Of a DNA stretch of 64,000 nt, positions 47,039 to 57,759 are shown piece after piece. Source of the DNA: Enterobacter sp. CC120223-11 (GTDB taxonomy: Bacteria; Pseudomonadota; Gammaproteobacteria; Enterobacterales; Enterobacteriaceae); contig NZ_OBEF01000007.1 in NCBI RefSeq assembly GCF_900215375.1, forward strand, positions 124,001-188,000, read 5' to 3'. How positions within the stretch are numbered: position 1 is the stretch's first letter; every line of letters begins with the position of its first letter. Made by a program: the position numbers and the translations under genes. The notes beneath the pieces were generated by a model that was not told the origin of the DNA, searched no databases, and worked only from the letters and a program-made list of their open reading frames with translations.

Positions 47039-47575
47039 ATGAAACATACTGTTGAAGTGATGATCCCCGAAGCGGAGATCAAAGCGCGTATCGCTGAACT
47101 GGGCCGCCAGATTACCGAACATTATCAGGACAGCGGCAGCGAAATGGTGCTGGTGGGCCTGCTGCGTGGTTCATTCATGTTCATGGCGGACCTGTGCCGT
47201 GAAGTTCACGTCTCCCACGAAGTCGATTTTATGACGGCCTCAAGCTACGGCAGCGGTATGTCGACCACCCGTGATGTGAAAATCCTCAAAGACCTGGACG
47301 AAGACATTCGCGGCAAAGACGTGCTGATCGTCGAAGACATTATCGACTCCGGCAACACGCTCTCCAAAGTGCGCGAAATCCTGAGTCTGCGTGAGCCAAA
47401 ATCACTGGCGATTTGTACCCTGCTCGACAAACCAGAGCGCCGTGAAGTTCAGGTGCCCGTTGAGTTTGTTGGTTTCTCAATTCCTGATGAGTTCGTGGTC
47501 GGCTACGGCATTGACTACGCACAGCGCTATCGCCATCTGCCGTACGTCGGCAAAGTGGTGCTGCTGGACGAGTAA
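47039..47575 (+). CDS. hpt: Hypoxanthine phosphoribosyltransferase
   Basis: Purine salvage: hypoxanthine (and weakly guanine) plus PRPP to nucleotide. 178 aa from the ATG at 47039; four upstream codons are in frame but E. coli Hpt begins at the same [14 protein letters not shown]. The PRPP motif [14 protein letters not shown] (about residues 96-109) and the flexible-loop [14 protein letters not shown] are complete. Divergent from gcd. Confidence 0.97.
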   Translation: MKHTVEVMIPEAEIKARIAELGRQITEHYQDSGSEMVLVGLLRGSFMFMADLCREVHVSHEVDFMTASSYGSGMSTTRDVKILKDLDEDIRGKDVLIVEDIIDSGNTLSKVREILSLREPKSLAICTLLDKPERREVQVPVEFVGFSIPDEFVVGYGIDYAQRYRHLPYVGKVVLLDE

Positions 47576-47587
47576 TTTACCTCGGTG

Positions 47588-47669
47588 CGGCCTGATGCCC
47601 TCACCCCGACCCTCTCCCACGGGGAGAGGGAGCAAACACTAAAAACGGCAACCGAAGTTGCCGTTTTGC
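47588..47669 (-). repeat. Dispersed terminator-carrying repeat, copy 2
   Basis: Reading the minus strand: AAAACGGCAAC UUCG GTTGCCGTTTT, TTTAGTGTTTGC, TCCCTCTCCCCGTGGGAGAGGG, then CGGGGTGAGGGCATCAGG. This is the same order as copy 1 at 39851, with one palindrome instead of two. On the plus strand it follows hpt, on the minus strand it follows can, so it serves the 3' ends of two convergent genes. Confidence 0.75.
47642..47667 (-). terminator. can terminator (also faces hpt)
   Basis: Stem of 11 bp, AAAACGGCAAC with GTTGCCGTTTT; on the minus strand the loop is UUCG closed by C-G and a TTTTT run follows, 36 bases past the can stop. On the plus strand the loop is CGAA and the T run is short. Confidence 0.88.
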
Positions 47670-47702
47670 ATTTATTTCCGCCACCCGGCTTTTTTACAGA
47701 TG

Positions 47703-48365
47703 TTATTTGTGATTGATATGACGCGTGTGCAGGTTGGAGATGCCTTTACGGTAGCCCTGTTCCAGGCTTTCGCGGTTGGTGGCCGTCACGTCAAGATCGC
47801 GCAGCAGGCCGTCATGAATGCCGTATGCCCAGCCGTGGATAGTCACTTTCTGCCCGCGTTTCCACGCTGACTGCATGATGGTGGAATGGCCCAGGTTATA
47901 AACCTGCTCCATTACGTTCAGTTCGCAGAGGGTGTCCATACGGCGGTCCTGCGGCATTTCGCCGAGCAGTGAGCTGTGCTTGAACCAGATATCGCGGATG
48001 TGCAGCAGCCAGTTGTTGATAAGGCCCAGCTCCGGGTTCTCAACAGCCGCCTGCACGCCACCGCAGCCGTAGTGGCCGCAAATGATGATGTGTTCGACTT
48101 CCAGCACATCTACCGCATACTGAACGACTGACAGGCAATTTAAGTCCGTGTGAACAACCAGGTTTGCTACGTTACGGTGAACAAAAAGCTCACCCGGCTC
48201 CAGCCCGGTCAGGCGTTCCGCCGGTACGCGACTGTCGGAGCAGCCGATCCAGAGAAAGCGGGGCTTCTGAGCCTGCGACAGCTTCTCAAAAAAACCGGGA
48301 TCCTCTTCCACCAGCATTTTTGACCATAGTGCATTGTTGCTGATGAGTGTATCTATGTCGTTCAT
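47703..48365 (-). CDS. can: Beta-carbonic anhydrase Can
   Basis: Interconverts CO2 and bicarbonate, needed for growth in air. 220 aa from the ATG at 48365 ([15 protein letters not shown]), the E. coli length; the open frame continues 38 codons upstream into the promoter. Zinc ligands Cys42, His98 and Cys101 with Asp44 and Arg46 ([16 protein letters not shown]) are intact. The ribosome site is weak. Divergent from yadG. Confidence 0.97.
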   Translation of the reverse strand: MNDIDTLISNNALWSKMLVEEDPGFFEKLSQAQKPRFLWIGCSDSRVPAERLTGLEPGELFVHRNVANLVVHTDLNCLSVVQYAVDVLEVEHIIICGHYGCGGVQAAVENPELGLINNWLLHIRDIWFKHSSLLGEMPQDRRMDTLCELNVMEQVYNLGHSTIMQSAWKRGQKVTIHGWAYGIHDGLLRDLDVTATNRESLEQGYRKGISNLHTRHINHK

Positions 48366-48471
48366 GGAGGTTGATGACCTGTAACCCAATAAGTGCGTTG
48401 CGCTAATATAGGTCAACCGGGCTTTATTGAAAACCAAACATCGATGGCAAAATCTTAAAAAGAGAATATGA

Positions 48472-49398
48472 ATGACCATTGCACTTGAACTGAAACAGCT
48501 TAAAAAAACCTATCCGGGCGGCGTGCAGGCGCTGCGCGGTATCGACCTGACGGTCGAGGCGGGAGACTTTTACGCTCTGCTCGGGCCGAACGGCGCGGGG
48601 AAATCCACCACCATCGGGATCATCAGCTCACTGGTGAACAAAACCTCCGGGCAGGTAAACGTCTTTGGCTACAGTCTCGAAAAGGACGTCGTCAACGCCA
48701 AGCGCCAGCTCGGACTGGTGCCGCAGGAGTTCAACTTCAACCCGTTTGAAACCGTCCAGCAGATTGTGGTCAATCAGGCGGGTTACTACGGCGTTGAGCG
48801 TAAAGAAGCGGTCACTCGCAGCGAAAAGTACCTTAAACAGCTCGATCTGTGGGAAAAGCGTAACGAACGTGCGCGCATGTTATCCGGCGGGATGAAGCGC
48901 CGTCTGATGATTGCCCGTGCGCTGATGCATGAGCCAAAGCTCTTGATCCTCGATGAGCCGACCGCGGGCGTGGATATCGAACTGCGCCGCTCCATGTGGG
49001 GGTTCCTGAAGGATCTCAACGATAAAGGCACCACCATCATTCTGACCACCCACTATCTGGAAGAAGCCGAGATGCTGTGCCGTAACATCGGCATTATTCA
49101 GCACGGTGAACTGGTGGAAAACACCTCGATGAAAAATCTGCTGTCGAAGCTGAAGTCGGAAACCTTCATTCTGGACCTGGCGGCGAAAAGCCCGCTGCCG
49201 AAGCTCGAAGGCTATCAGTACCGCCTGGTTGATACGTCGACGCTGGAAGTGGAAGTGCTGCGCGAGCAGGGCATCAACAGCGTCTTTGCGCAGCTGAGCG
49301 AGCAGGGCGTGCAGGTATTGAGTATGCGTAACAAGGCCAACCGTCTGGAAGAGCTGTTCGTCACGCTGGTGCAGGGTAAGACAGGAGAGCAGGCATGA
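48472..49398 (+). CDS. yadG: ABC-2 exporter ATPase YadG
   Basis: ATP-binding subunit of a two-component ABC exporter with YadH. 308 aa, the E. coli length. Walker A GPNGAGKS at residues 38-45, signature LSGGMKRRL, Walker [13 protein letters not shown], switch His in TTHYLEEAE. The C-terminal domain (about 230-308) follows the drug-exporter pattern of Nod/DrrA-type ATPases. Substrate unknown. Overlaps yadH by four bases. Confidence 0.96.
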   Translation: MTIALELKQLKKTYPGGVQALRGIDLTVEAGDFYALLGPNGAGKSTTIGIISSLVNKTSGQVNVFGYSLEKDVVNAKRQLGLVPQEFNFNPFETVQQIVVNQAGYYGVERKEAVTRSEKYLKQLDLWEKRNERARMLSGGMKRRLMIARALMHEPKLLILDEPTAGVDIELRRSMWGFLKDLNDKGTTIILTTHYLEEAEMLCRNIGIIQHGELVENTSMKNLLSKLKSETFILDLAAKSPLPKLEGYQYRLVDTSTLEVEVLREQGINSVFAQLSEQGVQVLSMRNKANRLEELFVTLVQGKTGEQA

Positions 49399-50165
49399 TG
49401 CAGCTGTATTGGGTGGCGCTGAAAAGTATCTGGGCCAAAGAAATTAACCGCTTTATGCGGATCTGGATCCAAACGCTGGTGCCGCCGGTCATCACCATGA
49501 CCCTCTATTTCATTATTTTCGGCAACCTGATCGGTTCCCGCATTGGCGACATGCATGGCTTCACTTACATGCAGTTCATCGTGCCGGGCCTGATTATGAT
49601 GGCGGTGATCACCAACGCCTATGCCAACGTGGCTTCATCGTTCTTCAGCGCCAAGTTCCAGCGCAATATTGAAGAGCTGCTGGTGGCGCCGGTGCCGACG
49701 CATGTCGTTATTGCTGGTTACGTTGGCGGTGGCGTAGCGCGTGGGCTGTGCGTGGGGGTTCTGGTGACGGCAATTTCGCTGTTCTTCGTACCGTTCCAGG
49801 TGCACTCCTGGTTGTTCGTCGGGCTGACGCTGCTGCTGACGGCAATCCTGTTCTCGCTGGCGGGCCTGCTGAATGCGGTATTCGCCAAGACGTTTGATGA
49901 CATCAGCCTGATCCCGACCTTCGTGCTGACGCCGCTGACCTACCTCGGCGGGGTGTTCTACTCGCTGACGCTGCTGCCGCCTTTCTGGCAGGCGCTGTCG
50001 CACCTGAACCCGATTGTCTACATGATTAGCGGCTTCCGTTTCGGCTTCCTGGGTATTACTGACGTGCCGTTGTTCACCACCGTTGGAGTGCTGGTGGTGT
50101 TCATCATTGCGTTTTACGCGCTGTGCTGGTACCTGATTCAGCGCGGGCGCGGCCTGCGTAGCTGA
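49395..50165 (+). CDS. yadH: ABC-2 exporter permease YadH
   Basis: Six-helix membrane subunit partnering YadG. 256 aa, the E. coli length. ABC-2 membrane family signature in the last third (FVLTPLTYLGGVFYSLTLLPPFWQALSHLNPIVYMISGFRFG). The ATGATG start overlaps the yadG stop, so the pair is translationally coupled. An inverted repeat CCGGGCA/TGCCCGG at 50178-50200 follows the stop. Substrate unknown. Confidence 0.96.
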   Translation: MMQLYWVALKSIWAKEINRFMRIWIQTLVPPVITMTLYFIIFGNLIGSRIGDMHGFTYMQFIVPGLIMMAVITNAYANVASSFFSAKFQRNIEELLVAPVPTHVVIAGYVGGGVARGLCVGVLVTAISLFFVPFQVHSWLFVGLTLLLTAILFSLAGLLNAVFAKTFDDISLIPTFVLTPLTYLGGVFYSLTLLPPFWQALSHLNPIVYMISGFRFGFLGITDVPLFTTVGVLVVFIIAFYALCWYLIQRGRGLRS

Positions 50166-50278
50166 TTGTCTGACCCGCCGGGCAGCGCACAGTTGCCCGG
50201 CTGCCCCAAACCTTGATCGATCGCACCTCAGCGCAATCTTCACTTCGCTAAACTACTTGCCTGCGAAGGAGATGAGCT

Positions 50279-50719
50279 ATGTTGGGTTGGGTGATTGCCT
50301 GCCATGACGATCGGGCGCAGGTGCTGCTGGATCGGCTGGAGAAAAAGTATGGGGCGCTGCCGCACTGCCGGGCGGTGACCTTCTGGCGTGGGCTCAGCAC
50401 CAATATGCTCAGCCGTATGATGTGTGATGCGCTGCATCAAACCGACACCGGCGACGGCGTCATTTTTCTCACCGACAGCGCCGGAGACGCGCCTTATCGT
50501 GTCGGCGCGTTGCTGAGTCACAAGCATTCGCACTGTGAAGTCATTTCCGGTATCAGCTATCCACTGATTGAATCTATGCTTCCGTTTCGCGATATTCTCA
50601 GCAGCGAAGCCTTTCGCGATGCTATCGTGGCGAAAGGGCGACCTGAAGCCAGCAGCCTCTGGCACCAGCAGCAAAAAAATCCACCTTTTGTTCTCCTGCA
50701 TGACCTGTATGCGAATTAA
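50279..50719 (+). CDS. yadI: PTS EIIA-like protein YadI (mannose family)
   Basis: Cytoplasmic phosphocarrier of the mannose/AgaF EIIA family without its EIIB, C and D partners nearby. 146 aa, the E. coli length. The phospho-accepting His9 is in [10 protein letters not shown]. The [20 protein letters not shown] segment matches the family active-site loop. An orphan EIIA may be regulatory. Ribosome site AAGGAG at proper spacing. Confidence 0.94.
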   Translation: MLGWVIACHDDRAQVLLDRLEKKYGALPHCRAVTFWRGLSTNMLSRMMCDALHQTDTGDGVIFLTDSAGDAPYRVGALLSHKHSHCEVISGISYPLIESMLPFRDILSSEAFRDAIVAKGRPEASSLWHQQQKNPPFVLLHDLYAN

Positions 50720-50781
50720 GCGTTGGTATTGATGAGGTATTTGTTACACTAACGGCTGACTTATCGCACCGGTTAGAGCGC

Positions 50782-52029
50782 ATGCTGATACGCGTTATAT
50801 TCTCCCTTCTGATCCTCCTTTCTGGCGGGGCTTCTGCCAGCCTGCTGAGCCAGCAAGGTCAACCCGCCCGCTACATGCAAACCACCGAAGATGCCACCAT
50901 TTGGGCGCAGGTCGGGAATAATGTCGTCACCGTCGGCAACGTGCACGCCGGGCAAATTCTCGCGGTTGTGCCTACGGCGGCCGATTATTACGAGTTTAGC
51001 TTCGGCTTTGGCACCGGGTTTATCGACAAAGGGCACCTGGAACCCGTACAGGGGAACCAGCGGGTGGAGGACAGCCTCGGCGACCTGAACAAGCCGCTCA
51101 GCAATCAGAATCTCATCACCTGGCGCGACACGCCGGTCTATAACGCCCCGAATGCAGGCAGTGCACCTTTTGGCGTACTGGCGGATAACCTGCGCTACCC
51201 GGTGATGGCGAAGCTTAAAGACCGCCTTAATCAGACCTGGTTTCAGATCCGTATCGGCAACCGTCTGGCGTGGGTCAGCAGCCTCGATGCGCAGCTCGAC
51301 AACGGCATTCCGATCCTGACTTACCACCACATTCTGCGCGATGAAGAGAACACCCGTTTCCGCCATACCTCCACCACAACCTCCGTGCGCGCGTTCAGCA
51401 ACCAGATGACCTGGCTGCGCGATCAGGGCTACACCACCCTGACGATGTATCAGCTGGAAGGCTATATCCGCAATAAAATGAATCTTCCGGCGCGCTCGGT
51501 GGTGATCACCTTTGACGATGGCCTGAAGTCGGTCGATCGCTATGCCTACCCGGTTCTGAAGGAGTACGGCTTCAAGGCGACGGCTTTTATCATCTCGTCG
51601 CGCATCAAGCGCCATCCGCAAAAGTGGGATCCGAAATCGCTACAGTTCATGAGCATCTCAGAGCTGCGTCAAATTCAGGACGTGTTTGATATTCAGTCGC
51701 ACACCCATTTCCTGCACCGGGTGGATGGATACCGGCGGCCAATTCTGCTGAGCCGCAGCTATCACAACATTTTGTTTGATTTCGAGCGTTCCCGTCGCGC
51801 GTTAACCCAATTCAACCCGCACGTGCTGTACCTCTCATACCCGTTCGGCGGCTATAACGCGACGGCAGTGCAGGCGGCGAACGACGCAGGTTTTCATCTG
51901 GCGGTGACGACGGTGAAGGGGAAGGTGAAACCGGGCGATAATCCGTTCTTACTGAAGCGCTTGTATATCTTAAGAACGGATTCGTTAGAGACGATGTCGC
52001 GGCTGATCAGCAATCAGCCGCAGGGGTAA
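50782..52029 (+). CDS. yadE: Polysaccharide deacetylase YadE
   Basis: Secreted or envelope NodB-type deacetylase of unknown substrate. 415 aa (E. coli 409). Signal peptide at residues 1-20 (cut near ASA). A beta-rich, SH3-like N-terminal part with two similar segments (about 25-165) is followed by the NodB domain from about 235, with metal-binding Asp in TFDDG (244-247), the His pair in QSHTHFLHR, and SYPFGGYN. Single gene, convergent with panD after three bases. Confidence 0.93.
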   Translation: MLIRVIFSLLILLSGGASASLLSQQGQPARYMQTTEDATIWAQVGNNVVTVGNVHAGQILAVVPTAADYYEFSFGFGTGFIDKGHLEPVQGNQRVEDSLGDLNKPLSNQNLITWRDTPVYNAPNAGSAPFGVLADNLRYPVMAKLKDRLNQTWFQIRIGNRLAWVSSLDAQLDNGIPILTYHHILRDEENTRFRHTSTTTSVRAFSNQMTWLRDQGYTTLTMYQLEGYIRNKMNLPARSVVITFDDGLKSVDRYAYPVLKEYGFKATAFIISSRIKRHPQKWDPKSLQFMSISELRQIQDVFDIQSHTHFLHRVDGYRRPILLSRSYHNILFDFERSRRALTQFNPHVLYLSYPFGGYNATAVQAANDAGFHLAVTTVKGKVKPGDNPFLLKRLYILRTDSLETMSRLISNQPQG

Positions 52030-52032
52030 AGC

Positions 52033-52413
52033 TTAAGCGACCTGAACCGGAATGGCTTTTGCGGTGCGCTTCATTTCGTTGTCGCCTTCGAAGTAGGCAA
52101 CGTTTGGACGCCAGCTGCGTGCTTCGGCGTCGGACATGGTGACGAAGCTTGCGATAATCACAATGTCGCCAACTTCGGCGTTGTGTGCCGCCGCGCCGTT
52201 AACGGAGATGATTTTCGAGCCACGTTCCGCCGCGATTGCGTAAGTGGAGAAACGCTTACCGTTGTTAACGTTCCAGATATCAATGGCTTCGTTTTCCAGA
52301 ATCCCCGAAGCATCCAGGAAATCCTGATCGATGGCGCAAGAGCCTTCATAATGCAGGTCCGCATGAGTGACTTTAACGCGGTGGAGCTTGCCCTGCAGCA
52401 TAGTGCGAATCAT
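52033..52413 (-). CDS. panD: Aspartate 1-decarboxylase proenzyme
   Basis: Makes beta-alanine for pantothenate. 126 aa, the E. coli length. The proenzyme cuts between Gly24 and Ser25 ([10 protein letters not shown]) to form the pyruvoyl cofactor. Tyr58 and Lys9 equivalents are present ([20 protein letters not shown]). It is last in the panB-panC-panD direction, but a BIME separates it from panC. Confidence 0.97.
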   Translation of the reverse strand: MIRTMLQGKLHRVKVTHADLHYEGSCAIDQDFLDASGILENEAIDIWNVNNGKRFSTYAIAAERGSKIISVNGAAAHNAEVGDIVIIASFVTMSDAEARSWRPNVAYFEGDNEMKRTAKAIPVQVA

Positions 52414-52440
52414 AACTTTACCTTTACCTTCACGGTGCTG

Positions 52441-52503
52441 TGTCGGGTGGCGCTTCGCTTACCCGACCTACGTAGGCCCGGCAGGCGAAAGTGCCGCCGG
52501 GCG
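52441..52503 (-). repeat. BIME between panC and panD
   Basis: REP pair GTCGGGTGGCGCTTCGCTTA...CCGACCTAC and GTAGGCCCGGCAGGC...GTGCCGCCGGGC, nearly abutting. In E. coli K-12 the recombination-promoting nuclease gene rpnC occupies this gap; here only the BIME is present. Confidence 0.86.
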
Positions 52504-52543
52504 TAATTCACGGCAGTATTGCCCGTTTTTTAACCCTTGTCTA

Positions 52544-53395
52544 TCAGCTTAATTCAACGGTTTTGTTGTCGATAAGCCGCGCCTGACCGAGCCATGCGGC
52601 CATCAGGATAACCGCCCGCTGGCTGGTTTCTGACAGCTCAAGCAGGGTGTCGGCATCACGGATCTGAATGTCATCGGCGCGGAAGCCTTTGTCGTTCAGC
52701 TCCTGCTCCGCCAGGGCAATCATCTCTTCGATATCGCGGTCACCGGCTGTGATTTTTTCCGCCATGCCGTTCATCACTTTGCTCAGACCCGGCGCGATTT
52801 TGCGCTGATCGCTGGTGAGGTAGCCGTTGCGGGAACTTAGCGCGAGGCCGTCTTTGGCGCGCACGGTTGGCACGCCAACGATGTCAATGTCGTAGCCCAT
52901 GTCGGCGACCATTTTGCGGATCAGAGCCAGCTGCTGGTAGTCCTTCTCGCCGAAGCAGGCCACGTCCGGCTGTACCAGGTTGAACAGCTTGCTGACGATG
53001 GTGGAGACGCCACGGAAATGGCCCGGGCGGCTGGCGCCTTCCAGCATAGTGGAAATGCCCGGCACGTCGACGAAGGTCTGGGCGTCAGTGCCTTTCGGGT
53101 AAATATCCGCTGGCGCAGGCGCGAACACGAAATCCACTTTGCGCTTGTTCAGCTTTTCGCAGTCTTCCTGCAGCGTGCGCGGGTAGCGTGCGAGGTCGTC
53201 GGCTCTGTCGAACTGCATAGGGTTGACGAAGATGCTGGCCACCACCACGTCGGCGCGGTCTTTGGCTTCATCGACGAGTTTCATATGGCCATCGTGCAGG
53301 TTGCCCATGGTCGGCACCAGCGCGATGCGCTTGCCTTCCTGACGCAGACGACGGATATGCTGACGCAGCAGCGGCAGGGTTTCGATAATCAGCAC
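52544..53395 (-). CDS. panC: Pantothenate synthetase
   Basis: Condenses pantoate and beta-alanine with ATP. 283 aa from a GTG start at 53395 preceded by AAGGAG; the E. coli gene also begins with GTG and has the same length. The frame continues upstream through the end of panB without meaning. The HIGH-type motif [11 protein letters not shown] and the KMSKS-like ALSSRNGYL are intact. It is ten bases after panB. Confidence 0.97.
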   Translation of the reverse strand: MLIIETLPLLRQHIRRLRQEGKRIALVPTMGNLHDGHMKLVDEAKDRADVVVASIFVNPMQFDRADDLARYPRTLQEDCEKLNKRKVDFVFAPAPADIYPKGTDAQTFVDVPGISTMLEGASRPGHFRGVSTIVSKLFNLVQPDVACFGEKDYQQLALIRKMVADMGYDIDIVGVPTVRAKDGLALSSRNGYLTSDQRKIAPGLSKVMNGMAEKITAGDRDIEEMIALAEQELNDKGFRADDIQIRDADTLLELSETSQRAVILMAAWLGQARLIDNKTVELS

Positions 53396-53405
53396 AACAA
53401 ACTCC

Positions 53406-54197
53406 TTAGTGGAAACTGTGTTCTTCACCCGGATAGACACCGGACTCGACCTCGGCAATATACTGCCGCACGGCGGCGCGCATGTCGCCCGCATCCGTCA
53501 GGAAATTTTTGGCAAATTTAGGGATATGGCCGCCGGTAATGCCAAACGCATCGTGCATCACGAGGATCTGCCCGTCGGTCACGTTGCCCGCGCCGATGCC
53601 GATAACCGGAATGGTCAGCGCTTCGGTAATGCGTTTTGCCAGCGCAACGGGCACGCACTCCAGCACCAGCAGCTGAATGCCTGCGGCTTCCAGCGCCAGG
53701 GCATCGTCAAACAGGGTTTGCGAGGCATCGCCACGGCCCTGAACCTTGTAGCCGCCGAACACGTTCACCGACTGCGGCGTCAGACCGAGATGCCCGCACA
53801 CCGGCACGGCGCGCTCAGCCAGCATTTTCACCGTTGGCGCAAGCCAGGCTCCGCCTTCAAGCTTCACCATATTGGCGCCTGCACGCATTACCACGGCGGA
53901 ATTCTCAAACGCCTGCTCCGGCGTGGCGTAAGCCATAAACGGCAGGTCCGCCAGCAGCAGGCAGTTCGGCGCACCACGGCGCACGGCGCGGGTGTGGTAG
54001 GCGATATCTTCAACGGTTACAGGCAGCGTGGAGTCATGACCCTGCACGGTCATGCCCAGCGAGTCGCCGACCAGCATGACGTCGATCCCGGCATCGGCGA
54101 ACAGTTTCGCAAAGCTGAAATCATAGGCGGTGATGGTGGCAAAGCGTTTCTTTTCCTGTTTGCATTTCTGCAGCAGGGAGATGGTGGTGGGTTTCAT
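53406..54197 (-). CDS. panB: Ketopantoate hydroxymethyltransferase
   Basis: First step of pantothenate synthesis: adds a hydroxymethyl group from methylene-THF to 2-oxoisovalerate. 263 aa (E. coli 264). Metal-binding Asp in [18 protein letters not shown] and the catalytic Glu region LVLECVP are intact, as are DLPFMAY and GGYKVQGRG. It lies 75 bases downstream of folK on the same strand; in E. coli the yad fimbrial operon is inserted between them. Confidence 0.98.
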   Translation of the reverse strand: MKPTTISLLQKCKQEKKRFATITAYDFSFAKLFADAGIDVMLVGDSLGMTVQGHDSTLPVTVEDIAYHTRAVRRGAPNCLLLADLPFMAYATPEQAFENSAVVMRAGANMVKLEGGAWLAPTVKMLAERAVPVCGHLGLTPQSVNVFGGYKVQGRGDASQTLFDDALALEAAGIQLLVLECVPVALAKRITEALTIPVIGIGAGNVTDGQILVMHDAFGITGGHIPKFAKNFLTDAGDMRAAVRQYIAEVESGVYPGEEHSFH

Positions 54198-54272
54198 AGC
54201 GTTTCCTGATAACGAAAGCCGAATCTTGCGGCATTGTATCAGTCACATTCACACGGGCAATCGTTTTGCCGT

Positions 54273-54752
54273 TTACCAGTGAGCAGGTTTTGCGCTGTTA
54301 AGCGTTTGCAGGAGAGAGGCCAGAGTTTTGCCGTCAGGGAAAATGAGATCCGCAGCGATTTCGGCCAGCGGCCAAAGCATAAAGCCACGGTTGTGCATGT
54401 CGTAGTGCGGCACCGTCAGGCGGTCAGAATGGATGATGCGATCGCCGAACAACATGATATCGAGGTCCAGCGTGCGCGGCCCCCAGCGCTCTTCTTTCCG
54501 CACGCGGCCCTGCTGGAGCTCGATGCGCTGGGTATTGTCCAGAAGGGTTTCTGGTTCCAGTTCCGTGTCGAGCGCTACGGCGGCATTGAGATAGTCAGGC
54601 TGATCCTGCGGACCGAGCGGAGGCGTGCGGTAAAACGACGACACGGCAGCTATTGCCGTGTGTGGAATTTCGCCGAGCGCAGCGATCGCCGCATTCACCT
54701 GATCGAGCGGTGAAGCCAGATTGCTGCCGACGGCGATATAAACGCGTGTCAC
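54273..54752 (-). CDS. folK: HPPK, folate pyrophosphokinase
   Basis: Transfers pyrophosphate from ATP to 6-hydroxymethyl-7,8-dihydropterin in folate synthesis. 159 aa, the E. coli length. The HPPK signature [15 protein letters not shown] carries the two magnesium-binding aspartates, and [11 protein letters not shown] begins the protein. The ATG overlaps the pcnB stop by four bases. The C-terminal 30 residues differ most from E. coli. Confidence 0.97.
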   Translation of the reverse strand: MTRVYIAVGSNLASPLDQVNAAIAALGEIPHTAIAAVSSFYRTPPLGPQDQPDYLNAAVALDTELEPETLLDNTQRIELQQGRVRKEERWGPRTLDLDIMLFGDRIIHSDRLTVPHYDMHNRGFMLWPLAEIAADLIFPDGKTLASLLQTLNSAKPAHW

Positions 54753-56146
54753 GCGTTGCCACCCTGACGCGGGGCGCGCTTGCGTGGACGGCGGTGACGA
54801 CGACGTGCGGCCGGTTCTTCATCCAGGCCGTTGAGCATATCTTTCTGTGCTGGCGGCGCGGCCACCTGGAATTCGCCCCACCACTGAGTGAGACGTTGCA
54901 GCTCATGGTTGCTTTCCGCTTCGGCACGCAGCGCCAGCAGATCGTAGGCAGCGCGGAATTTCGGATGCTCCATCAGCTTCCAGGCGCGTTTACCCTGACG
55001 ACGAGACATGCGCAGCTGAAGCTGCCAGATATCGCGCACCAGCGTGGTAATGCGTTTTGGAATGGCGAGCGAACGGCAGCCTTCGTCGAGCACGTCGTTC
55101 ATTGCCAGCGCAAAGGCGTCGTAATAGGCCAGGCCGCTTTCCTGCGCGATGCGCTGCGCGGTTTCCAGCAGCGGATACCAGAACATGGCGGCAAACAGGA
55201 ACGCCGGGTTCACGCGCATGTCGTTGTGAATGCGGTTATCGGTATTTTTCAGCACCTGGCTGATGATGCGCTCCATCGGGCTGTCACCGTTTTCGGTGAA
55301 GTAGCGGGTGATGGTCGGGAACAGCGGCTGGAACAGGCTGTATTCACGCAGCAGCTTGTAAGTTTCAAAGCCGTAACCGGCCTGCAGCAGCTTCAGGGAT
55401 TCTTCAAACAGGCGCGCGGGCGGCACGTCGTTGATAAGCGTTGCCAGGCGTGGAATGGGCTCGGCGGTGTCCGGGCTGATACGCATGTTCAGCTTGGCGG
55501 CGAAACGCACCGCGCGCAGCATACGCACCGGATCTTCACGGTAGCGGGTTTCCGGGTTGCCAATCAGGCGAATGATGCCTTCCTGCAAATCACGCATGCC
55601 ACCGACGTAATCGCGAACGGTGAAATCCGCCACGCTGTAGTAGAGGCTGTTGATGGTGAAGTCGCGGCGCTGGGCATCTTCTTCGATGTTGCCGAAGATG
55701 TTGTCGCGGAGCAGCATGCCGTTCTGGCCGCGCTGTGAGGTGGCGCGATCGTCCGGGGATCCATCGTGATGGCCGCGGAAGGTGGCGACTTCAATAATTT
55801 CCGGGCCGAACATCACGTGGGCCAGACGGAAACGGCGACCGACCAGACGGCAGTTGCGGAACAGCTTACGCACCTGTTCAGGCGTGGCGCTGGTGGTCAC
55901 GTCAAAATCTTTTGGTTTTTTGTCCAGCAGCAGGTCGCGTACGCCACCGCCGACGAGATAAGCCTCATAGCCTGCTTTATTCAGGCGATAGAGCACCTTG
56001 AGGGCATTTTCACTGATATCTTTGCGGGAAATAGCGTGCTGCTCACGCGGAATGACCGTCATTTCAGGTTTTACGTCGACGGTTTCAGCCCCGGTTTCAT
56101 CACGGGTTAGCACCTTACGGCAAAAATTAGCGACTCGGGTAAAAAT
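54749..56146 (-). CDS. pcnB: Poly(A) polymerase I with AUU start
   Basis: Adds 3' poly(A) tails that speed RNA decay and controls ColE1 plasmid copy number. 465 aa if translation starts at the ATT at 56146, giving [13 protein letters not shown] and exactly the E. coli length; E. coli pcnB is known to use AUU. GAGGTG lies five bases upstream. The nearest usual codon is a GTG 33 bases further in (56113), which would drop the conserved N-terminus. Nucleotidyltransferase motif [18 protein letters not shown], then the Arg-rich C-terminal tail. Operon pcnB-folK. Confidence 0.93.
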   Translation of the reverse strand: MFTRVANFCRKVLTRDETGAETVDVKPEMTVIPREQHAISRKDISENALKVLYRLNKAGYEAYLVGGGVRDLLLDKKPKDFDVTTSATPEQVRKLFRNCRLVGRRFRLAHVMFGPEIIEVATFRGHHDGSPDDRATSQRGQNGMLLRDNIFGNIEEDAQRRDFTINSLYYSVADFTVRDYVGGMRDLQEGIIRLIGNPETRYREDPVRMLRAVRFAAKLNMRISPDTAEPIPRLATLINDVPPARLFEESLKLLQAGYGFETYKLLREYSLFQPLFPTITRYFTENGDSPMERIISQVLKNTDNRIHNDMRVNPAFLFAAMFWYPLLETAQRIAQESGLAYYDAFALAMNDVLDEGCRSLAIPKRITTLVRDIWQLQLRMSRRQGKRAWKLMEHPKFRAAYDLLALRAEAESNHELQRLTQWWGEFQVAAPPAQKDMLNGLDEEPAARRRHRRPRKRAPRQGGNA

Positions 56147-56203
56147 GTTACACCTCGGTTATCGTGTCAGTCGGAAGACGTGCGGACAAAAAATTGCGGC
56201 TAA

Positions 56204-57085
56204 TCATAGCTCACCGGGGAGCGTTTGAGAATCTTTTACCGCCGGGAGGCTCCAGTTTGCCACCGCATTCGCCAGCAGGCTCTCAAGCGAGCAGTCCTGC
56301 CACTCATTAACAATAGACTGATTAAGAAACTGTAATGCCCGAATAATTTCCGGACGCGGGTCGCCGGTGGATAACGCGGGCGCGTGATTCTGCTTGGATA
56401 ATTTCGCGCCCTCCTGATTCAGCGCCAGCGGCAGATGAATATAGTCAGGCTCCGCCCAGCCGAAATGGCGATACAGAGAAATTTGCCGCACCGTTGGTTC
56501 AATTAAATCTGCGCCGCGCACTATTTCGGTCACGCCCTGATAATGGTCGTCGACCACGACAGCCAGATTGTAGGCGAATAACCCATCCCGGCGATGAATA
56601 ATAAAATCTTCGCGGGCGAGCGATTCGTTAGTGACAATATTGCCGCGCAGGCCATCGTGAAAATTCAGGACAGGATGCGTCTGATGCAAACGCAGTGCGG
56701 CATTCTGCGGGCCGAGGTGTAATTCACGACAGTGGCCGTCGTAAATACCGCCGACGCTCTGAATACGTGCGCGGGTGCAGGTGCAGTAATAGCTCAGGCC
56801 CTGTTCGCGCAGCCAGGCGAGCCTTTCGCGGTAGGCCTCGTGGCGCTGAGATTGCCACAGCACCTCGCCATCCCAGTGCAGACCATAATGTTCCAGCTGA
56901 CGCAGAATCGTCTGTGCGGCACCGGGAACTTCACGGGGGGGATCGATATCTTCGATGCGAACTAACCACTTTCCCTCCAGGGCGCGGGCTTGCAAATAGC
57001 TGCCGAGGGCGGCAATCAGAGAGCCGAAATGGAGTTCACCAGAAGGGGAAGGCGCAAAACGCCCGATATAATCAGAAATTGCCAT
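56204..57085 (-). CDS. gluQ: Glutamyl-Q tRNA(Asp) synthetase
   Basis: Truncated glutamyl-tRNA synthetase paralogue that attaches glutamate to queuosine in the wobble position of tRNA(Asp). 293 aa, catalytic domain only (E. coli 308; the difference is at the C-terminus). HIGH-like [16 protein letters not shown] at residues 8-23, KMSKS-like [10 protein letters not shown], and zinc-type cysteines in [11 protein letters not shown]...YDGHC. No anticodon-binding domain. It lies 66 bases after dksA and is probably read from the dksA promoter. Confidence 0.96.
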   Translation of the reverse strand: MAISDYIGRFAPSPSGELHFGSLIAALGSYLQARALEGKWLVRIEDIDPPREVPGAAQTILRQLEHYGLHWDGEVLWQSQRHEAYRERLAWLREQGLSYYCTCTRARIQSVGGIYDGHCRELHLGPQNAALRLHQTHPVLNFHDGLRGNIVTNESLAREDFIIHRRDGLFAYNLAVVVDDHYQGVTEIVRGADLIEPTVRQISLYRHFGWAEPDYIHLPLALNQEGAKLSKQNHAPALSTGDPRPEIIRALQFLNQSIVNEWQDCSLESLLANAVANWSLPAVKDSQTLPGEL

Positions 57086-57151
57086 GTCTCAGGTTCAGAA
57101 AAGAACAAGGCGGGAAGTGCTCCCGCCATGGTGATGATGCAATCGGGGGAC

Positions 57152-57607
57152 TTAGCCCGCCATTTGCTTTTCGCGGATTTCCGCCAGCGTTTTGCAGTCG
57201 ATGCAAAGATCGGCAGTTGGACGCGCTTCCAGACGACGAATTCCGATTTCCACTCCGCAGGATTCGCAGTAGCCAAAATCTTCGTCTTCGACCTTCTTCA
57301 GCGTTTTCTCGATCTTTTTAATCAGCTTACGCTCACGGTCACGGTTACGCAGTTCGAGGCTGAACTCTTCTTCCTGGGCCGCACGGTCTACCGGGTCCGG
57401 GAAGTTGGCAGCTTCATCCTGCATGTGTGTCACGGTACGATCAACTTCATCCCTGAGTTGGTTACGCCACGCTTCAAGAATACGCTTGAAGTGAGACAGC
57501 TGGGCTTCGTTCATATACTCTTCACCCGGCTTCTCTTGGTATGGCTCCACCCCAGCGATGGCGAGAATACTCAGGGACGATGTTTTACGGATTTGCCCTT
57601 CTTGCAT
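57152..57607 (-). CDS. dksA: RNA polymerase-binding transcription factor DksA
   Basis: Enters the RNA polymerase secondary channel and, with ppGpp, represses rRNA and activates amino-acid promoters. 151 aa from the ATG of [11 protein letters not shown], the E. coli length. The coiled-coil tip acids Asp71 and Asp74 are in [14 protein letters not shown], and the zinc finger is Cys114, Cys117, Cys135 and Cys138. The 152-base gap up to sfsA should hold its promoter. Confidence 0.99.
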   Translation of the reverse strand: MQEGQIRKTSSLSILAIAGVEPYQEKPGEEYMNEAQLSHFKRILEAWRNQLRDEVDRTVTHMQDEAANFPDPVDRAAQEEEFSLELRNRDRERKLIKKIEKTLKKVEDEDFGYCESCGVEIGIRRLEARPTADLCIDCKTLAEIREKQMAG

Positions 57608-57759
57608 GTTGCTTCTCCTTAACACGCACTATCGATCCCCATGTGGGGGAAAAATCAGGCCGCTATAAATAGCAGATGCTTTTCAGGATAGCAATTGTCT
57701 AAACGTTACACTTGACAACCCTGTGAGGAAAAGCGTATTTGCGCACGCGACCAGCACAC

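Noticed and set aside
48366-48479. Longer can protein of 258 aa
   Set aside because: The extra 38 codons cover the promoter region and overlap the yadG start; the family begins at MNDIDTL.
53396-53494. Longer panC frame of 316 aa from an upstream start
   Set aside because: The first 33 codons lie inside panB in another frame. The GTG at 53395 has a good ribosome site and gives the family length.
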